NCBI RefSeq assembly: GCF_030505195.1
Contig: NZ_CP129672.1
Location: 4,622,501-4,686,500, forward strand
Length of the DNA stretch: 64,000 nt
Source: Comamonas testosteroni
GTDB taxonomy: Bacteria > Pseudomonadota > Gammaproteobacteria > Burkholderiales > Burkholderiaceae_C
Direction of reading: 5' to 3'
The position numbers and the translations under genes were made by a program. Positions 23,511 to 33,407 of the stretch are shown here, in pieces (the first letter of the stretch is position 1; every line of letters begins with the position of its first letter). The notes under the pieces were generated by a model, which ran no database searches, was not told the DNA's origin, and worked only from the letters and a program-made list of their open reading frames with translations.

Positions 23511-23574
23511 AAACCATGGGCAGACTGCGGACATGCCCTCAGGGGCGCTTCAAGCTTTCGCAGGCTGCTGCCAC

Positions 23575-25980
23575 ATGTCCCAATCCGTACCTGGTTCCGA
23601 CTCTTTTTTTTCCGCTTCCATCACTTCTTCTTCAGGGCAGGAACCGGCTGCAGTTTCCCCATTGACCTCGCAGACCGACAGTCAGGCGCATGAAGCGGGA
23701 CCTGCGTCCCTGGGTCTGGCGCACATCTCGCTGGTGCCTCCAGGCACGACGGCGCTCGTCAGCTGCGCGAGCGAACCGGCTGCAGTTGCGCAAGCCGGGG
23801 CGGCCGGGCACCATGGTGTGCCCGGTGTCGTTTCTGACGCTGCGATACCGGTTTCTTCTGCCCCTGCTAAAGCGCCGCGCCGACGCCGAGCGGCGTCCAA
23901 GAACGAGGAAGTCATGCCGCCTGTGATCGAGCCGACTCTGGAGCTGCTGGACCGCGATCAAAGCATTCTGGTCTTCAATGAGCGTGTGCTGAGCTGGGCC
24001 GAGCGCGAAGATGTGCCGCTGCTCGAGCGCTTGCGCTATCTGTGCATCGTGTCCTCCAATCTCGACGAGTGGTTCGAGGTGCGCTGCGCCCCTCATGTCT
24101 CGGCCGCCAAGGTGGGCGACGAGCAGGGCACCTACTCGCGCGCCAGCTTCGAGCGGTTGATGACCACGGCCCACGGCCTGGTCGCCAAGCAGTACCAGCT
24201 CTACAACCAGGCCATCATTCCCGCGTTCGACAAGCATGCGATTCGCCTGGTCTCGCACGGCGAGCGCACCGTGGCGCAGCGCAAATGGGTGCGCGAGTAC
24301 TTTATGCGCGAGGTGCAGCCCCTGCTGATGCCGGTGGGGCTGGATCCCTCGCACCCCTTTCCGCAGGTCGCCAACAAGGCCCTGAATTTCATCGTGCGTC
24401 TCAATGGCGTGGATGCCTTTGGGAGGGCCAATGAAGTGGCCATCGTCAAGGTGCCGCGTGTCTTGCCGCGCCTGATCCGCCTGCCCGAGAAGATCTCGGG
24501 CAAGCAAAAGCTGTTTGTCAGCATCTCCAGCGTGGTGCGCGCCCATCTGGCCGAGCTGTTTCCGGGCCGCGAGGTGTCCGAGTTCTCCCAGTTCCGCGTC
24601 ACCCGCCACTCCGATCTGGCTGTGGACGAGGACGATGTGATGGATCTGCGCATGGCCCTGCGCCAGGGCCTGCACCACCGCCATTACGGCCAGGCGGTGC
24701 GCCTGGAAGTGTCTTCCTCATGCTCGGTGGTGCTTTCGGACCTGCTGCTGGAGCAATACGGCCTGCCTGCCGAGGCGCTGTTCCGCGTCAAGGGGCCGGT
24801 CAATCTGGTGCGCCAGATGCAGCTGATCGATCTGGTCGACGACCCGGCCCTGCTGTTTCCCAAGTGGAAGCCGGCCTGGCCCACGCAGCTCGTGCCCGGC
24901 CGCTCCATCCTGGCGCAGATGCGCAAGAGCGACATCATCATCCACCAGCCCTTCGAGAGTTTCGATGGCGTGCTCGAGCTGCTGCGCGAGGCTGTGAACG
25001 ATCCGCAGGTGCTGGCCATCAAGCAGACCATTTACCGCACGGGCATCGACTCCGAGATCATGAGCCTGCTGGCCGAGGCCGTTAGCCGCGGCAAGGAGGT
25101 GCTGGCCGTGCTGGAGCTCAAGGCGCGCTTTGACGAAGAGGCCAATATCAACTGGGCGGAAAAGCTGGAATCGCTGGGCGTGCAGGTGGTGTACGGCGTG
25201 GTCGGTCTCAAGACCCATGCCAAGATGCTGCTCATCACGCGCCGTGAAAAGCGCAACAACCAGCTCAAGCGCTATGCCCATCTCTCCACGGGCAACTACA
25301 ACGCCCGCAGCGCACGTCTGTACACCGACATCAGCCAGCTGACCTGCGATGACGAGATCACGGCCGATATGGATGCGGTATTTCGCCACCTCTCCAGCCA
25401 CAACACCATGCCCAAGCTGCAAAAGCTGGTCATGGCGCCGTTCCACTTGCAAAACCGCATGCTGGAGCTGATCGGCCTGGTGGCCGCCGCAGCGGTGAGG
25501 GGCGAGAGGGCACGTATGGTGCTCAAGATGAATGCGCTGACCGATGAGCCCCTGATTCGCGCCCTGGTCGAGGCCGGCCGCAAGGGTGCGCAGATCGATC
25601 TCATCGTGCGCGGCTCCTGCATGCTGCCGGCACAGCGCCCGGGCGTGACGGACAATATCCGCGTGCGCTCCATCATCGGCCGTTTCCTGGAGCATTCGCG
25701 CGTCTTCTACTTTGCCTGGGGCCAGGAAGAAGAGCTGCTGCTGTCCAGTGCCGACTGGATGAATCGCAATATGCTCAGCCGTGTGGAGCTGGCCTGGCCG
25801 GTGCTGGACAAAAAGCTGCGCCAGCGCGTGATCGACGAGTGCCTGGTGGCCTATCTGGGCGACGACCGAGATGCCTGGACGCTGGACGCTTCGGGTGCTT
25901 ACCAGAAACCCGAGCGTCCCCTGGAGGGCAAGGGTGCCCAGCAGGCGCTGATGGTGCGCTACGGCGGCAATAGCCTCTGA
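23575..25980 (+). CDS. ppk1: Polyphosphate kinase 1
   Basis: PPK1 makes inorganic polyphosphate from ATP, reversibly. Counting from the internal Met at 23914, the protein is 688 residues and the phosphorylated His in KTHAKMLL is residue 435, exactly as in E. coli PPK. The frame, however, is open for a further 127 codons to 23533, with possible starts at 23533 and 23575. This extra stretch is rich in Ala, Ser, Pro and Gly, ends in RRRRAASKNEE, and looks disordered. A GAGGAA lies only 3 bases before ATG 23914, so that start is a real alternative. The Pho box about 65 bases before 23575 argues for translation of the extension, or else for a 400-base leader. Confidence 0.93.
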   Translation: MSQSVPGSDSFFSASITSSSGQEPAAVSPLTSQTDSQAHEAGPASLGLAHISLVPPGTTALVSCASEPAAVAQAGAAGHHGVPGVVSDAAIPVSSAPAKAPRRRRAASKNEEVMPPVIEPTLELLDRDQSILVFNERVLSWAEREDVPLLERLRYLCIVSSNLDEWFEVRCAPHVSAAKVGDEQGTYSRASFERLMTTAHGLVAKQYQLYNQAIIPAFDKHAIRLVSHGERTVAQRKWVREYFMREVQPLLMPVGLDPSHPFPQVANKALNFIVRLNGVDAFGRANEVAIVKVPRVLPRLIRLPEKISGKQKLFVSISSVVRAHLAELFPGREVSEFSQFRVTRHSDLAVDEDDVMDLRMALRQGLHHRHYGQAVRLEVSSSCSVVLSDLLLEQYGLPAEALFRVKGPVNLVRQMQLIDLVDDPALLFPKWKPAWPTQLVPGRSILAQMRKSDIIIHQPFESFDGVLELLREAVNDPQVLAIKQTIYRTGIDSEIMSLLAEAVSRGKEVLAVLELKARFDEEANINWAEKLESLGVQVVYGVVGLKTHAKMLLITRREKRNNQLKRYAHLSTGNYNARSARLYTDISQLTCDDEITADMDAVFRHLSSHNTMPKLQKLVMAPFHLQNRMLELIGLVAAAAVRGERARMVLKMNALTDEPLIRALVEAGRKGAQIDLIVRGSCMLPAQRPGVTDNIRVRSIIGRFLEHSRVFYFAWGQEEELLLSSADWMNRNMLSRVELAWPVLDKKLRQRVIDECLVAYLGDDRDAWTLDASGAYQKPERPLEGKGAQQALMVRYGGNSL

Positions 25981-25982
25981 GT

Positions 25983-26080
25983 TATCAAAAAAGGAGCTGA
26001 TTGCGCTTGTTAGCAAAGGACTTCAGATACTTTTCATGCTGAGTTCTTTATATGACAAGCGCTTGCAGCTCTCCTTTTTA
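25983..26080. repeat. Dispersed palindrome, intergenic copy between ppk1 and ppx
   Basis: ATCAAAAAAGGAGCTGATTG followed by CGCTTGT on the left, and GACAAGCGCTTGCAGCTCTC followed by CTTTTT on the right. The arms are imperfect reverse complements about 95 bases apart end to end. It starts within the ppk1 stop region. Confidence 0.7.
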
Positions 26081-26092
26081 AGACCGAATGCC

Positions 26093-26122
26093 AAAAAGGG
26101 ACTGCCTCGCAGTCCCTTTGTC
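26093..26122. terminator. Bidirectional terminator between ppk1 and ppx
   Basis: Stem AAAGGGACTGC / GCAGTCCCTTT with loop CTC, A-run to the left and TTTGTCTTTG to the right, between convergent genes. Confidence 0.85.
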
Positions 26123-26154
26123 TTTGCCATGTGGCGCCCGCATGGTCGGCCGCG

Positions 26155-27636
26155 TCAACGCAGCTGCAGCTTCAGGCTCCAGGGCGTCTTGCTCCAGGCC
26201 ATGGCTTCCTCTTCGAGCAGGCGGGCGGACTGCGGGTAGGTCAGCATCCAGCCCGAAGGAGTGGAGAGCTTGCATTCCGAGCCCGAGCGCTTGATCTGTA
26301 TGCCCTGCATGTCGGGGTCGCGGCGGGTATGGCTCAACTGCACGGCAATGCGCAGTGCCATCAGCGGCAGGGCCAGCTGCGGCTCCTCAATGGCGTCTTC
26401 CAGCTTGCGCAGCTTGCCCTGGTGACCGAGCACCAGCTGGCAGATGCGCTGGCGCAGCTCGGGCTCCCAGGTGGCCAGACCGCAATGCTCGACGATATAG
26501 GCGCCGTGGCGATGGTAGTCGCTCAGTGCCACGCGCATGCCCACCTCGTGCAGCTGCGCCGCAATGGCCAGGGCCTGGGTGCTCTGCGCAGCGGTTTCCC
26601 CGGGCAGGATTTGCCGGCACAGCTCGCAGGCGATGCGCTGCACGCGCTGGGCATGGGGGACGTCCACGCCGAAGTCCAGCTGCAGGGCGCCGACTTCCGC
26701 CGCTTCCTTGTCGGCAGGGGGCTCATGGTCCAGCAGGTCGTGCAAAGCTCCCTGGCGCAGTGCGCCCTGGGCGACTTCCAGCTCGGTAATGCCCAGCAGA
26801 TCGACCACGGCCATCATCACGCTGATGCCGCCTGCGACCACGGGGCGGCGATCTTCCTTGAGGCCCGGCATGCGCAGGCGCTCCACATGGCCGATGTCCA
26901 GCAGCATCTCGTAGAGGTGGCGCAGCTTGGCGGGCGTGATCACCTGTCCATCCAGGCCCTGTGCCGTGAGGGCATCGGCCACGGCATTGGCCGTGCCCGA
27001 AGAGGCATAGGCGCAGTCCCAGGCCGTGCCCGGGTAGGCGAACTGGGCCTGGGTCAGGCATTGCTTGGCCGCGGCAACGGCGGCCTGGAAGTTGGCCTTG
27101 TTCAATGCGCCGTCGCTGAAGAAGCGGCTGCTCCAGGAGACGCTGCCCAGCGCGAACGACGCCACTTGCTGGGGCTGGCTGTGCTGGCCGATGATGATTT
27201 CGGTGGAGCGTCCGCCAATGTCGATGACCAGGCGCTTTTGCTGGCTGGGCGGCAGCGAGCTGGCCACGCCGCGATAGATGAGCCGGGCTTCCTCCTCGCC
27301 GGGGATGACTTCGATGGGAAAGCCCAGCAACTGGCTGCCACGCGTCACGAAGTCGTCGGCATTGAGGGCCTCGCGCAGGGTCTGGGTGGCGACGGCGCGC
27401 ACATGCGTGGCATCGAAGCCCCTGAGGCGCTCGCCAAAGCGTGCCAGGCAGTCCCAGCCGCGTTCCATGGCTTCGCGCGAGAGTTCCTGGCGCGAGTTCA
27501 GGCCGTTGCCCTGGCGCACGGTTTCCTTGAGATATTCCACACGCTCGATGCGTTGATGCGAGCCGATGCGGCCTATTTCAAGGCGAAAACTATTGGAGCC
27601 AAGGTCTACGGCGGCAAGCAGCGATTCAGGAGCCAT
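26155..27636 (-). CDS. ppx: Exopolyphosphatase Ppx/GppA family
   Basis: Ppx removes terminal phosphate from polyphosphate. The N-terminal half has the actin-like ATPase-fold signatures AAVDLGSNSFRLEIG and VIDIGGRSTEI, plus the GEEEAR catalytic region. The C-terminal part is HD-like and contains HEVGM. The frame is open upstream to an ATG at 27738, but ATG 27636 (MAPESLLAAVDLGSN) puts the first strand where the family has it and gives 493 residues. It converges with ppk1 and diverges from pstS, so polyphosphate making and breaking are encoded side by side. Confidence 0.92.
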   Translation of the reverse strand: MAPESLLAAVDLGSNSFRLEIGRIGSHQRIERVEYLKETVRQGNGLNSRQELSREAMERGWDCLARFGERLRGFDATHVRAVATQTLREALNADDFVTRGSQLLGFPIEVIPGEEEARLIYRGVASSLPPSQQKRLVIDIGGRSTEIIIGQHSQPQQVASFALGSVSWSSRFFSDGALNKANFQAAVAAAKQCLTQAQFAYPGTAWDCAYASSGTANAVADALTAQGLDGQVITPAKLRHLYEMLLDIGHVERLRMPGLKEDRRPVVAGGISVMMAVVDLLGITELEVAQGALRQGALHDLLDHEPPADKEAAEVGALQLDFGVDVPHAQRVQRIACELCRQILPGETAAQSTQALAIAAQLHEVGMRVALSDYHRHGAYIVEHCGLATWEPELRQRICQLVLGHQGKLRKLEDAIEEPQLALPLMALRIAVQLSHTRRDPDMQGIQIKRSGSECKLSTPSGWMLTYPQSARLLEEEAMAWSKTPWSLKLQLR

Positions 27637-28090
27637 TTCTGAGCCAATCAATGCGTTGTTGTTATGCGGGTTGGGGCACGAGTGGAGCATGAGCGTGAGG
27701 GAGCTGACGACACATGCATCGGGCAGTGGAATATGCAATATGCGCCGTCATCGGGCTATCAGGTGGAAGAGTTCAGCCTCTGCCAAGTCAGGTATTTGCA
27801 GGTATTGCCGGCCCGGGCCGCCGCCGAGGGTGCTCACGCTGTGTGACAGACTATGTCATACATTGCCAGCGCCCGGCATCGGCCTTGCGACAAGCTGTTA
27901 CCTGTGGTTTTACTCGGGGACCGAGTATGTAGGTCAAGGCTCAGCAGTTTGCGAATGAAATATGACACTCGCATGACCGCTCTGGCGGTCTTTCACTCGG
28001 TTGCGCCTTGAAATTTTCATGTCACGACGCTGTCATAAAAGGTTTTTAAAGTTCACTCCATCGAATCTTTCAACCCTAAGAGGTCGTTTC
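27637..28090. other. Divergent region between ppx and pstS
   Basis: About 450 bases. It holds a short in-frame upstream extension of ppx that is probably not translated, a hairpin GACCGC (27975-27980) / GCGGTC (27985-27990) followed by TTT, and the pstS Pho box and -10 box. No further gene was recognised. Confidence 0.6.
28019..28052 (+). promoter_or_regulatory. Pho box and -10 of the pst operon
   Basis: ATGTCAC (28019-28025), GACG spacer, CTGTCAT (28030-28036), an 18-bp Pho box. Ten bases further is TAAAGT (28047-28052), a plausible -10. PhoB-dependent promoters characteristically have the Pho box 10 bases before the -10 in place of a -35. It lies 55 bases before the pstS start. Confidence 0.8.
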
Positions 28091-29122
28091 ATGAAGTTGT
28101 CCTTGATTCACGTACTGGTGGCTGGTGCTCTGTCTGCAGCGGGTATTGCCAACGCCAGCCAGGAAGCCACAGGTGCTGGTGCGAGCTTCCCGGCTCCTCT
28201 GTATTCCAAGTGGGCTGCGGACTATCACAAGGCCACTGGTGTCAAGATTAACTATCAGTCCGTGGGCTCCAGCGCCGGTGTCAAGCAGATCGAAGCCAAG
28301 ACCGTGGATTTCGGTGCTTCCGATGAACCCCTGAAGGATGACGAGCTGGCCAAGAAGGGCCTGGTTCAGTTCCCCACCGTGATCGGCGGCATTGTTCCCG
28401 TGGTCAACATCAAGGGTGTGGCTCCCGGCCAGCTGAAGCTGTCGGGCCAGGTGCTGGGCGATATCTACCTGGGCAAGATCTCCAAGTGGAATGACCCCGC
28501 CATCACGGCACTGAACCCCGGTGTGGCGCTGCCTGACGCCGCTATCGCTCCCGTGCGCCGCGCTGACGGCTCCGGCACCACCTTCGGCTTCACCAACTAC
28601 CTCTCCAAGGTCAATGCCGAGTGGAAGGAAAAAGTGGGCGAGGGCAAGGCCGTGAACTGGCCCACCGGTGCCGGCGGCAAGGGTAACGAAGGCGTTGCCG
28701 CCTTTGTGGGTCGCCTGCCCAACTCCATCGGCTATGTCGAGTACGCCTATGTCAAGCAGAACAAGCTGACCTACACACAGCTGCAGAACAAGGAAGGCGC
28801 TTTCGTCTCTCCTGACGACGAGACCTTCAAGGCAGCTGCTGCCGGCGCTGACTGGGCCAAGAGCTTCTACCAGATCCTGACCAACCAGCCCGGCAAGAAC
28901 GCCTGGCCCATCACCTCGGCCACCTTCATCCTGATGCACAAGACTCAGGAAAAGCCTGCTCAGGCTGCCACCTCGCTGAAGTTCTTCGACTGGGCTTACA
29001 AGCAAGGTGACAAGACTGCCGCCGACCTGGACTATGTGCCCATGCCTGACGCTGTCAAGAACGTGATCTTCAAGTCCTGGAACGACATCAAGGACGCTTC
29101 GGGCAAGGTCGTTTCCAAGTAA
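28091..29122 (+). CDS. pstS: Phosphate ABC transporter, periplasmic phosphate-binding protein PstS
   Basis: PstS captures phosphate in the periplasm for PstCAB. Residues 1-21 are a signal peptide with a likely cut after Ala-Asn-Ala, before SQEATGAG. Phosphate-binding motifs include TGAGASFP, the SSAGVKQI loop and [12 protein letters not shown]. The frame is open from 28001 but ATG 28091 is the only start with a signal peptide at the right place; 343 residues. The gene is preceded by a Pho box and followed 86 bases later by pstC. Confidence 0.97.
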   Translation: MKLSLIHVLVAGALSAAGIANASQEATGAGASFPAPLYSKWAADYHKATGVKINYQSVGSSAGVKQIEAKTVDFGASDEPLKDDELAKKGLVQFPTVIGGIVPVVNIKGVAPGQLKLSGQVLGDIYLGKISKWNDPAITALNPGVALPDAAIAPVRRADGSGTTFGFTNYLSKVNAEWKEKVGEGKAVNWPTGAGGKGNEGVAAFVGRLPNSIGYVEYAYVKQNKLTYTQLQNKEGAFVSPDDETFKAAAAGADWAKSFYQILTNQPGKNAWPITSATFILMHKTQEKPAQAATSLKFFDWAYKQGDKTAADLDYVPMPDAVKNVIFKSWNDIKDASGKVVSK

Positions 29123-29208
29123 TTTCGTGCCATCAGTGAGCAGCGGGCTGCCGTGCCGGACGGTATGTTCGCTGCTTGTTTCAACCCTTTGCGAATAAAG
29201 GCGCTCAC

Positions 29209-30234
29209 GTGTCCACTACGTCGCCCTCCAGTTCGCTGGCTGCAGCCCCCGCCGATGCCGCCAAGCGACGTTCTCCTTCTCCGCCACGTGCTCCGATGAT
29301 CTCGGGACGTATGGCGGATCGTTTGTTTGGTGGTCTGGCACGCAGCGCAGCGATTCTGACGCTGGTGCTGCTGCTGGCCATCATGGTTTCGCTGATCTTC
29401 GGTGCCTGGCCCGCCATCTCCGAATATGGTCTGGGCTTTCTGACCAGCAGTGTCTGGGACCCCGTGCAGGATCAATACGGCGGTCTGGTCATGATTTACG
29501 GCACGCTGGCCACTTCGGCCATCGCGCTCATCATTGCAGTGCCCGTGAGCTTCGGTATTGCCCTGTTTCTGACGGAACTCTCGCCCGCCTGGCTCAAGCG
29601 CCCTCTGGGCACTGCCATCGAGTTGCTGGCCGCAGTTCCCTCCATTGTTTACGGCATGTGGGGCCTGATGGTGTTCGGCCCCGTGCTGGCCACCTATGTG
29701 CAGCAGCCTCTGCAGAACCTGCTGACCGGTGTGCCCTATCTGGGCGCTTTTGTCTCCGGCCCTCCCGTGGGTATCGGCATTTTGTCGGCCGGCATCATCC
29801 TGGCCATCATGATCATCCCCTTCATCGCCTCCGTGATGCGCGATGTGTTCGAAGTCACGCCGGCGCTGCTCAAGGAGTCGGCCTACGGTCTGGGCTCCAC
29901 GACCTGGGAAGTGGTCTGGAAAGTGGTGCTGCCCTACACCAAGACCGGCGTGCTGGGCGGCGTCATGCTGGGCCTGGGCCGCGCACTGGGCGAGACCATG
30001 GCCGTGACCTTTGTGATCGGCAACATGAACCAGCTCAATTCCCTGTCCGTGTTCGAGGCTGCGAACAGCATCACCTCGGCGCTGGCCAATGAGTTTGCCG
30101 AGGCAGGTGAGGGCCTGCATCAGGCGTCGCTGATCTATCTGGGTCTGGTGCTGTTCTTCATCACCTTTGTGGTGCTGGCCTGCTCCAAGCTGCTGCTCAA
30201 CCGTCTGCAGAAGAACGAAGGAGCCCGCTCATGA
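29209..30234 (+). CDS. pstC: Phosphate ABC transporter permease PstC
   Basis: Inner-membrane permease of the Pst phosphate importer. After a hydrophilic N-terminal stretch of about 45 residues, six membrane helices follow; the cytoplasmic loop with [18 protein letters not shown] is the ABC-permease coupling motif. GTG 29209, preceded by AAAGG, is preferred over the upstream ATG 29176; 341 residues. Its stop overlaps the pstA start as ATGA. Confidence 0.95.
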   Translation: MSTTSPSSSLAAAPADAAKRRSPSPPRAPMISGRMADRLFGGLARSAAILTLVLLLAIMVSLIFGAWPAISEYGLGFLTSSVWDPVQDQYGGLVMIYGTLATSAIALIIAVPVSFGIALFLTELSPAWLKRPLGTAIELLAAVPSIVYGMWGLMVFGPVLATYVQQPLQNLLTGVPYLGAFVSGPPVGIGILSAGIILAIMIIPFIASVMRDVFEVTPALLKESAYGLGSTTWEVVWKVVLPYTKTGVLGGVMLGLGRALGETMAVTFVIGNMNQLNSLSVFEAANSITSALANEFAEAGEGLHQASLIYLGLVLFFITFVVLACSKLLLNRLQKNEGARS

Positions 30235-31121
30235 GCCCGACTTCCACCTCCTCCAAAATGCTCGACGCAGCCGATCTGGCTGCGGTGCGCCAGGCCAGGT
30301 ACAACAAGCGCAAGCACCTGAATCAGCTTGCGCTGACCCTGTCCATGGCAGCCATGCTGTTTGGCGTGTTCTGGCTGGTCTGGATTCTCTGGGAAACCAT
30401 TCGCCAGGGCCTGGGCGGTTTGAACTTCGCCCTGTTCTCGCAGATGACGCCTCCGCCCAACGAGGAGGGCGGTATTGCCAATGCCATCTGGGGCTCGCTG
30501 ATGATGGTGGCGATGGCCACTTTCGTGGGCACGCCGATCGGCGTGATGGCCGGGGTCTATCTGGCCGAGTACGACAAAAGAGGCTGGCTGGCTTCCACCA
30601 CGCGTTTCGTCAACGACATTCTGCTGTCGGCCCCCTCCATCGTCATCGGTCTGTTTGTCTATACCGTGGTGGTGGTGCGCCTCAAGAGCTTCTCCGGCAT
30701 GGCCGGCGTGATCGCGCTGGCGCTGATCGTGATTCCCGTGGTCATCCGTACCACGGAAAACATGCTGGTGCTGGTTCCCGCCAGCCTGCGTGAAGCGGCT
30801 TATGCGCTGGGTACGCCCAAGTGGAAGGTCATCCTCATGGTGACCTTGCGCGCTGCCCGCGCCGGCGTGATCACCGGCGTGCTGCTGGCCGTGGCCCGTA
30901 TTGCTGGTGAGACCGCTCCGCTGCTGTTCACGGCGTTGAACAACCAGTTCTGGAATGCCGACATGAGCAAGCCCATGGCCAGCCTGCCGGTGACCATCTT
31001 CAAATTTGCCATGAGCCCGTATGAGAACTGGCAGCAACTGGCCTGGGCCGGTGTCTTCCTCATCACTGTGGCTGTGCTGGGTCTGAATATCCTGGCGCGT
31101 TTCATCACCCGCCAGAAGTAA
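30231..31121 (+). CDS. pstA: Phosphate ABC transporter permease PstA
   Basis: Second inner-membrane permease of the Pst system, 296 residues with about six membrane helices and the coupling-loop motif [16 protein letters not shown]. It overlaps pstC by four bases (ATGA), consistent with translational coupling, and is followed 17 bases later by pstB. Confidence 0.96.
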   Translation: MSPTSTSSKMLDAADLAAVRQARYNKRKHLNQLALTLSMAAMLFGVFWLVWILWETIRQGLGGLNFALFSQMTPPPNEEGGIANAIWGSLMMVAMATFVGTPIGVMAGVYLAEYDKRGWLASTTRFVNDILLSAPSIVIGLFVYTVVVVRLKSFSGMAGVIALALIVIPVVIRTTENMLVLVPASLREAAYALGTPKWKVILMVTLRAARAGVITGVLLAVARIAGETAPLLFTALNNQFWNADMSKPMASLPVTIFKFAMSPYENWQQLAWAGVFLITVAVLGLNILARFITRQK

Positions 31122-31138
31122 TTCGAAAGTTCAAGATC

Positions 31139-31915
31139 ATGACTGCAACCACTGCTCCCGCCAACATCAAGCTGGCCGTGCGCGACCTGAACTTCTACTA
31201 CGGCAAGTTTCACGCGCTGAAAAACATCAATCTCGATATTCCCGAGAAGAAGGTCACGGCCTTCATCGGCCCCTCGGGCTGCGGCAAGTCCACGCTGCTG
31301 CGCACGTTCAACCGCATGTTCGAGCTCTATCCCGAGCAGCGTGCCGAAGGTCAGATCATGCTGGACGGCGACAACCTGCTGACCAGCAAGCAGGATGTGG
31401 CCCTGATTCGTGCCAAGGTCGGCATGGTGTTCCAGAAGCCCACGCCGTTCCCGATGTCCATTTATGACAACATCGCTTTCGGCGTGAAGCTGTTCGAGAA
31501 TCTCAACGCCTCGGACATGGATGACCGCGTGGAGTGGGCACTGCGCAAGGCTGCGCTGTGGAATGAAGTCAAGGACAAGCTGCAGCAAAGCGGATCGGGC
31601 CTGTCTGGCGGCCAGCAGCAGCGTCTGTGCATCGCGCGCGGCATTGCCATCAGGCCCGAGGTGCTGCTGCTGGACGAGCCCTGCTCGGCGCTGGACCCCA
31701 TCTCCACGGCCAAGATCGAGGAGCTGATTGCGGAGCTGAAGAACGACTACACCGTGGTCATCGTGACACACAACATGCAGCAGGCCGCCCGTTGCAGCGA
31801 TTACACGGCCTATATGTATCTGGGGGATCTGGTGGAGTTTGGAGACACCGAAAAAATGTTCTTCAAGCCCCAGCGCAAGGAAACGGAAGACTACATCACA
31901 GGCCGCTTCGGCTAA
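31139..31915 (+). CDS. pstB: Phosphate ABC transporter ATP-binding protein PstB
   Basis: ATPase of the Pst importer, 258 residues. It shows Walker [11 protein letters not shown]-loop [12 protein letters not shown], signature LSGGQQQR, Walker [12 protein letters not shown] and the H-loop [10 protein letters not shown], all in order. It precedes phoU by ten bases. Confidence 0.98.
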   Translation: MTATTAPANIKLAVRDLNFYYGKFHALKNINLDIPEKKVTAFIGPSGCGKSTLLRTFNRMFELYPEQRAEGQIMLDGDNLLTSKQDVALIRAKVGMVFQKPTPFPMSIYDNIAFGVKLFENLNASDMDDRVEWALRKAALWNEVKDKLQQSGSGLSGGQQQRLCIARGIAIRPEVLLLDEPCSALDPISTAKIEELIAELKNDYTVVIVTHNMQQAARCSDYTAYMYLGDLVEFGDTEKMFFKPQRKETEDYITGRFG

Positions 31916-31925
31916 GGACTTAAAA

Positions 31926-32627
31926 ATGACAGAAAAACATTTGTCCACGCAGTTCGACTCCGAACTCAATCGTGTCTCGGCCCGCGTCATGGAGCTTGGC
32001 GGTCTGGTCGAGTCGCAGATCAGCAATGCCGTCTATGCACTGACCAGTTTCAGCACCGATGCGGTTGAGCAGGTCATCAGCACCGAGCAGCGCGTCAACG
32101 CCATGGAGGTCGAGATCGACCATGAGCTGTCGTCCATCATTGCGCGCCGCCAGCCCACGGCCCGCGACCTGCGCCTGCTGATCGCCTTCTCCAAGGCCAC
32201 GGCCAACCTGGAGCGCATGGGCGACGAAGCCTGCAAGATGGCCCGTATGGTCAAGTCCATCATCGAAAGCGGCGCGGCCCGTTCGCTGCCCAGCGGCGAG
32301 TTGCGCATGGCCGCCCAGATGGCTTCCGAGCTGCTGCGCAAGACCCTGGATGCCTTTGCCCGACTGGACACCAAGGCGGCGGTTGCCATCTTGCGTGAAG
32401 ACGATCTGATCGACGAGGAGTTCGACGGTTTTGTGCGCAAGCTCATCACCTACATGATGGAAGATCCGCGCACCATCTCCGCCAGTCTGGACCTGCTGTT
32501 CCTGGCCAAGGCCATCGAGCGTATCGGCGACCACTCCAAGAACGTGGCCGAGCTGATCATCTACCTGGTCGAGGGCAAGGATGTGCGCCATCAGACCATG
32601 GCTGAAATCGAATCTGCGGTGTTGTAA
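31926..32627 (+). CDS. phoU: Phosphate signalling protein PhoU
   Basis: PhoU links the Pst transporter to PhoR and silences the Pho response when phosphate is ample. The 233-residue protein is made of two three-helix PhoU repeats, each with an acidic metal-binding motif of the EVEIDHE type (first repeat) and ERIGDHSKN (second). ATG 31926 (MTEKHLSTQFDSEL) is the family start; upstream in-frame ATGs lie inside pstB. Confidence 0.97.
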   Translation: MTEKHLSTQFDSELNRVSARVMELGGLVESQISNAVYALTSFSTDAVEQVISTEQRVNAMEVEIDHELSSIIARRQPTARDLRLLIAFSKATANLERMGDEACKMARMVKSIIESGAARSLPSGELRMAAQMASELLRKTLDAFARLDTKAAVAILREDDLIDEEFDGFVRKLITYMMEDPRTISASLDLLFLAKAIERIGDHSKNVAELIIYLVEGKDVRHQTMAEIESAVL

Positions 32628-32645
32628 GACGGAGGTTACTCAGGG

Positions 32646-33341
32646 ATGAAGAAGATGCCCATGGTCCTCATCGTGGAGGACGAACCTGCGATTGCAGAGT
32701 TGATCGCGGTCAATTTGAGGCATAACGGCTTCCAGCCCGTCTGGGCGGAAGACGGTGTTTCGGCGCAGCGCGAGCTTGATGCCGTGCTGCCCGACGTGAT
32801 CTTGCTCGACTGGATGCTGCCCGGGGCCAGCGGTCTGTCTCTGGCCCGCAAATGGCGTGCCGACAGCCGTACCAAGGCCGTGCCCATTCTCATGCTGACG
32901 GCCCGTGGCGATGAGCCCGACAAGGTGGCGGGCCTGGATGCCGGGGCCGATGACTACATCACCAAGCCTTTCTCCACTCAGGAGCTGCTGGCCCGCATTC
33001 GTGCCGTGCTGCGCCGCCGTGCGCCTGAGCAGGTACAGGACAAGGTCAGCATTGGCGAGCTGGTGCTGGATGCCGCGGCCCACCGTGTGAGCTGGCAGGG
33101 CGATCTGCTCAAGATCGGTCCCACCGAGTTCAAGCTGCTCAACTATCTGATGAAGCACCCCGAGCGTGTGCACAGCCGTGCGCAGTTGCTCGACAAGGTC
33201 TGGGGCGATCACGTCTTCATTGAAGAGCGCACCGTGGACGTGCACGTCAAGCGCTTGCGAGAATCGCTGGGTGTGGCGGGTGTTCTGATTGAGACCGTGC
33301 GCGGTGCGGGCTACCGTTTCAGCGCCCAGGCCATGGCCTGA
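32646..33341 (+). CDS. phoB: Phosphate regulon response regulator PhoB
   Basis: PhoB activates Pho genes by binding Pho boxes. The receiver domain has the acidic pair EDE near the N-terminus, the phosphorylated Asp55 in ILLDWMLPG and the conserved Lys in TKPF. The C-terminal winged-helix DNA-binding domain (from about residue 130) ends with VDVHVKRLRESL and GAGYRF. It is 231 residues and lies 18 bases after phoU, with phoR next. Confidence 0.97.
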   Translation: MKKMPMVLIVEDEPAIAELIAVNLRHNGFQPVWAEDGVSAQRELDAVLPDVILLDWMLPGASGLSLARKWRADSRTKAVPILMLTARGDEPDKVAGLDAGADDYITKPFSTQELLARIRAVLRRRAPEQVQDKVSIGELVLDAAAHRVSWQGDLLKIGPTEFKLLNYLMKHPERVHSRAQLLDKVWGDHVFIEERTVDVHVKRLRESLGVAGVLIETVRGAGYRFSAQAMA

Positions 33342-33407
33342 CAGCACTTCCCCCCGAACCTCGGCCCGGCCTGGCTGGGTCGTCAAAAATCACAACTGAA
33401 AGCAAAT

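Noticed and set aside
27637..27738. N-terminal extension of Ppx from ATG 27738
   Set aside because: The residues do not look like a conserved domain or signal peptide, and the family core starts at MAPESLLAAVDLGSN; kept only as an alternative.
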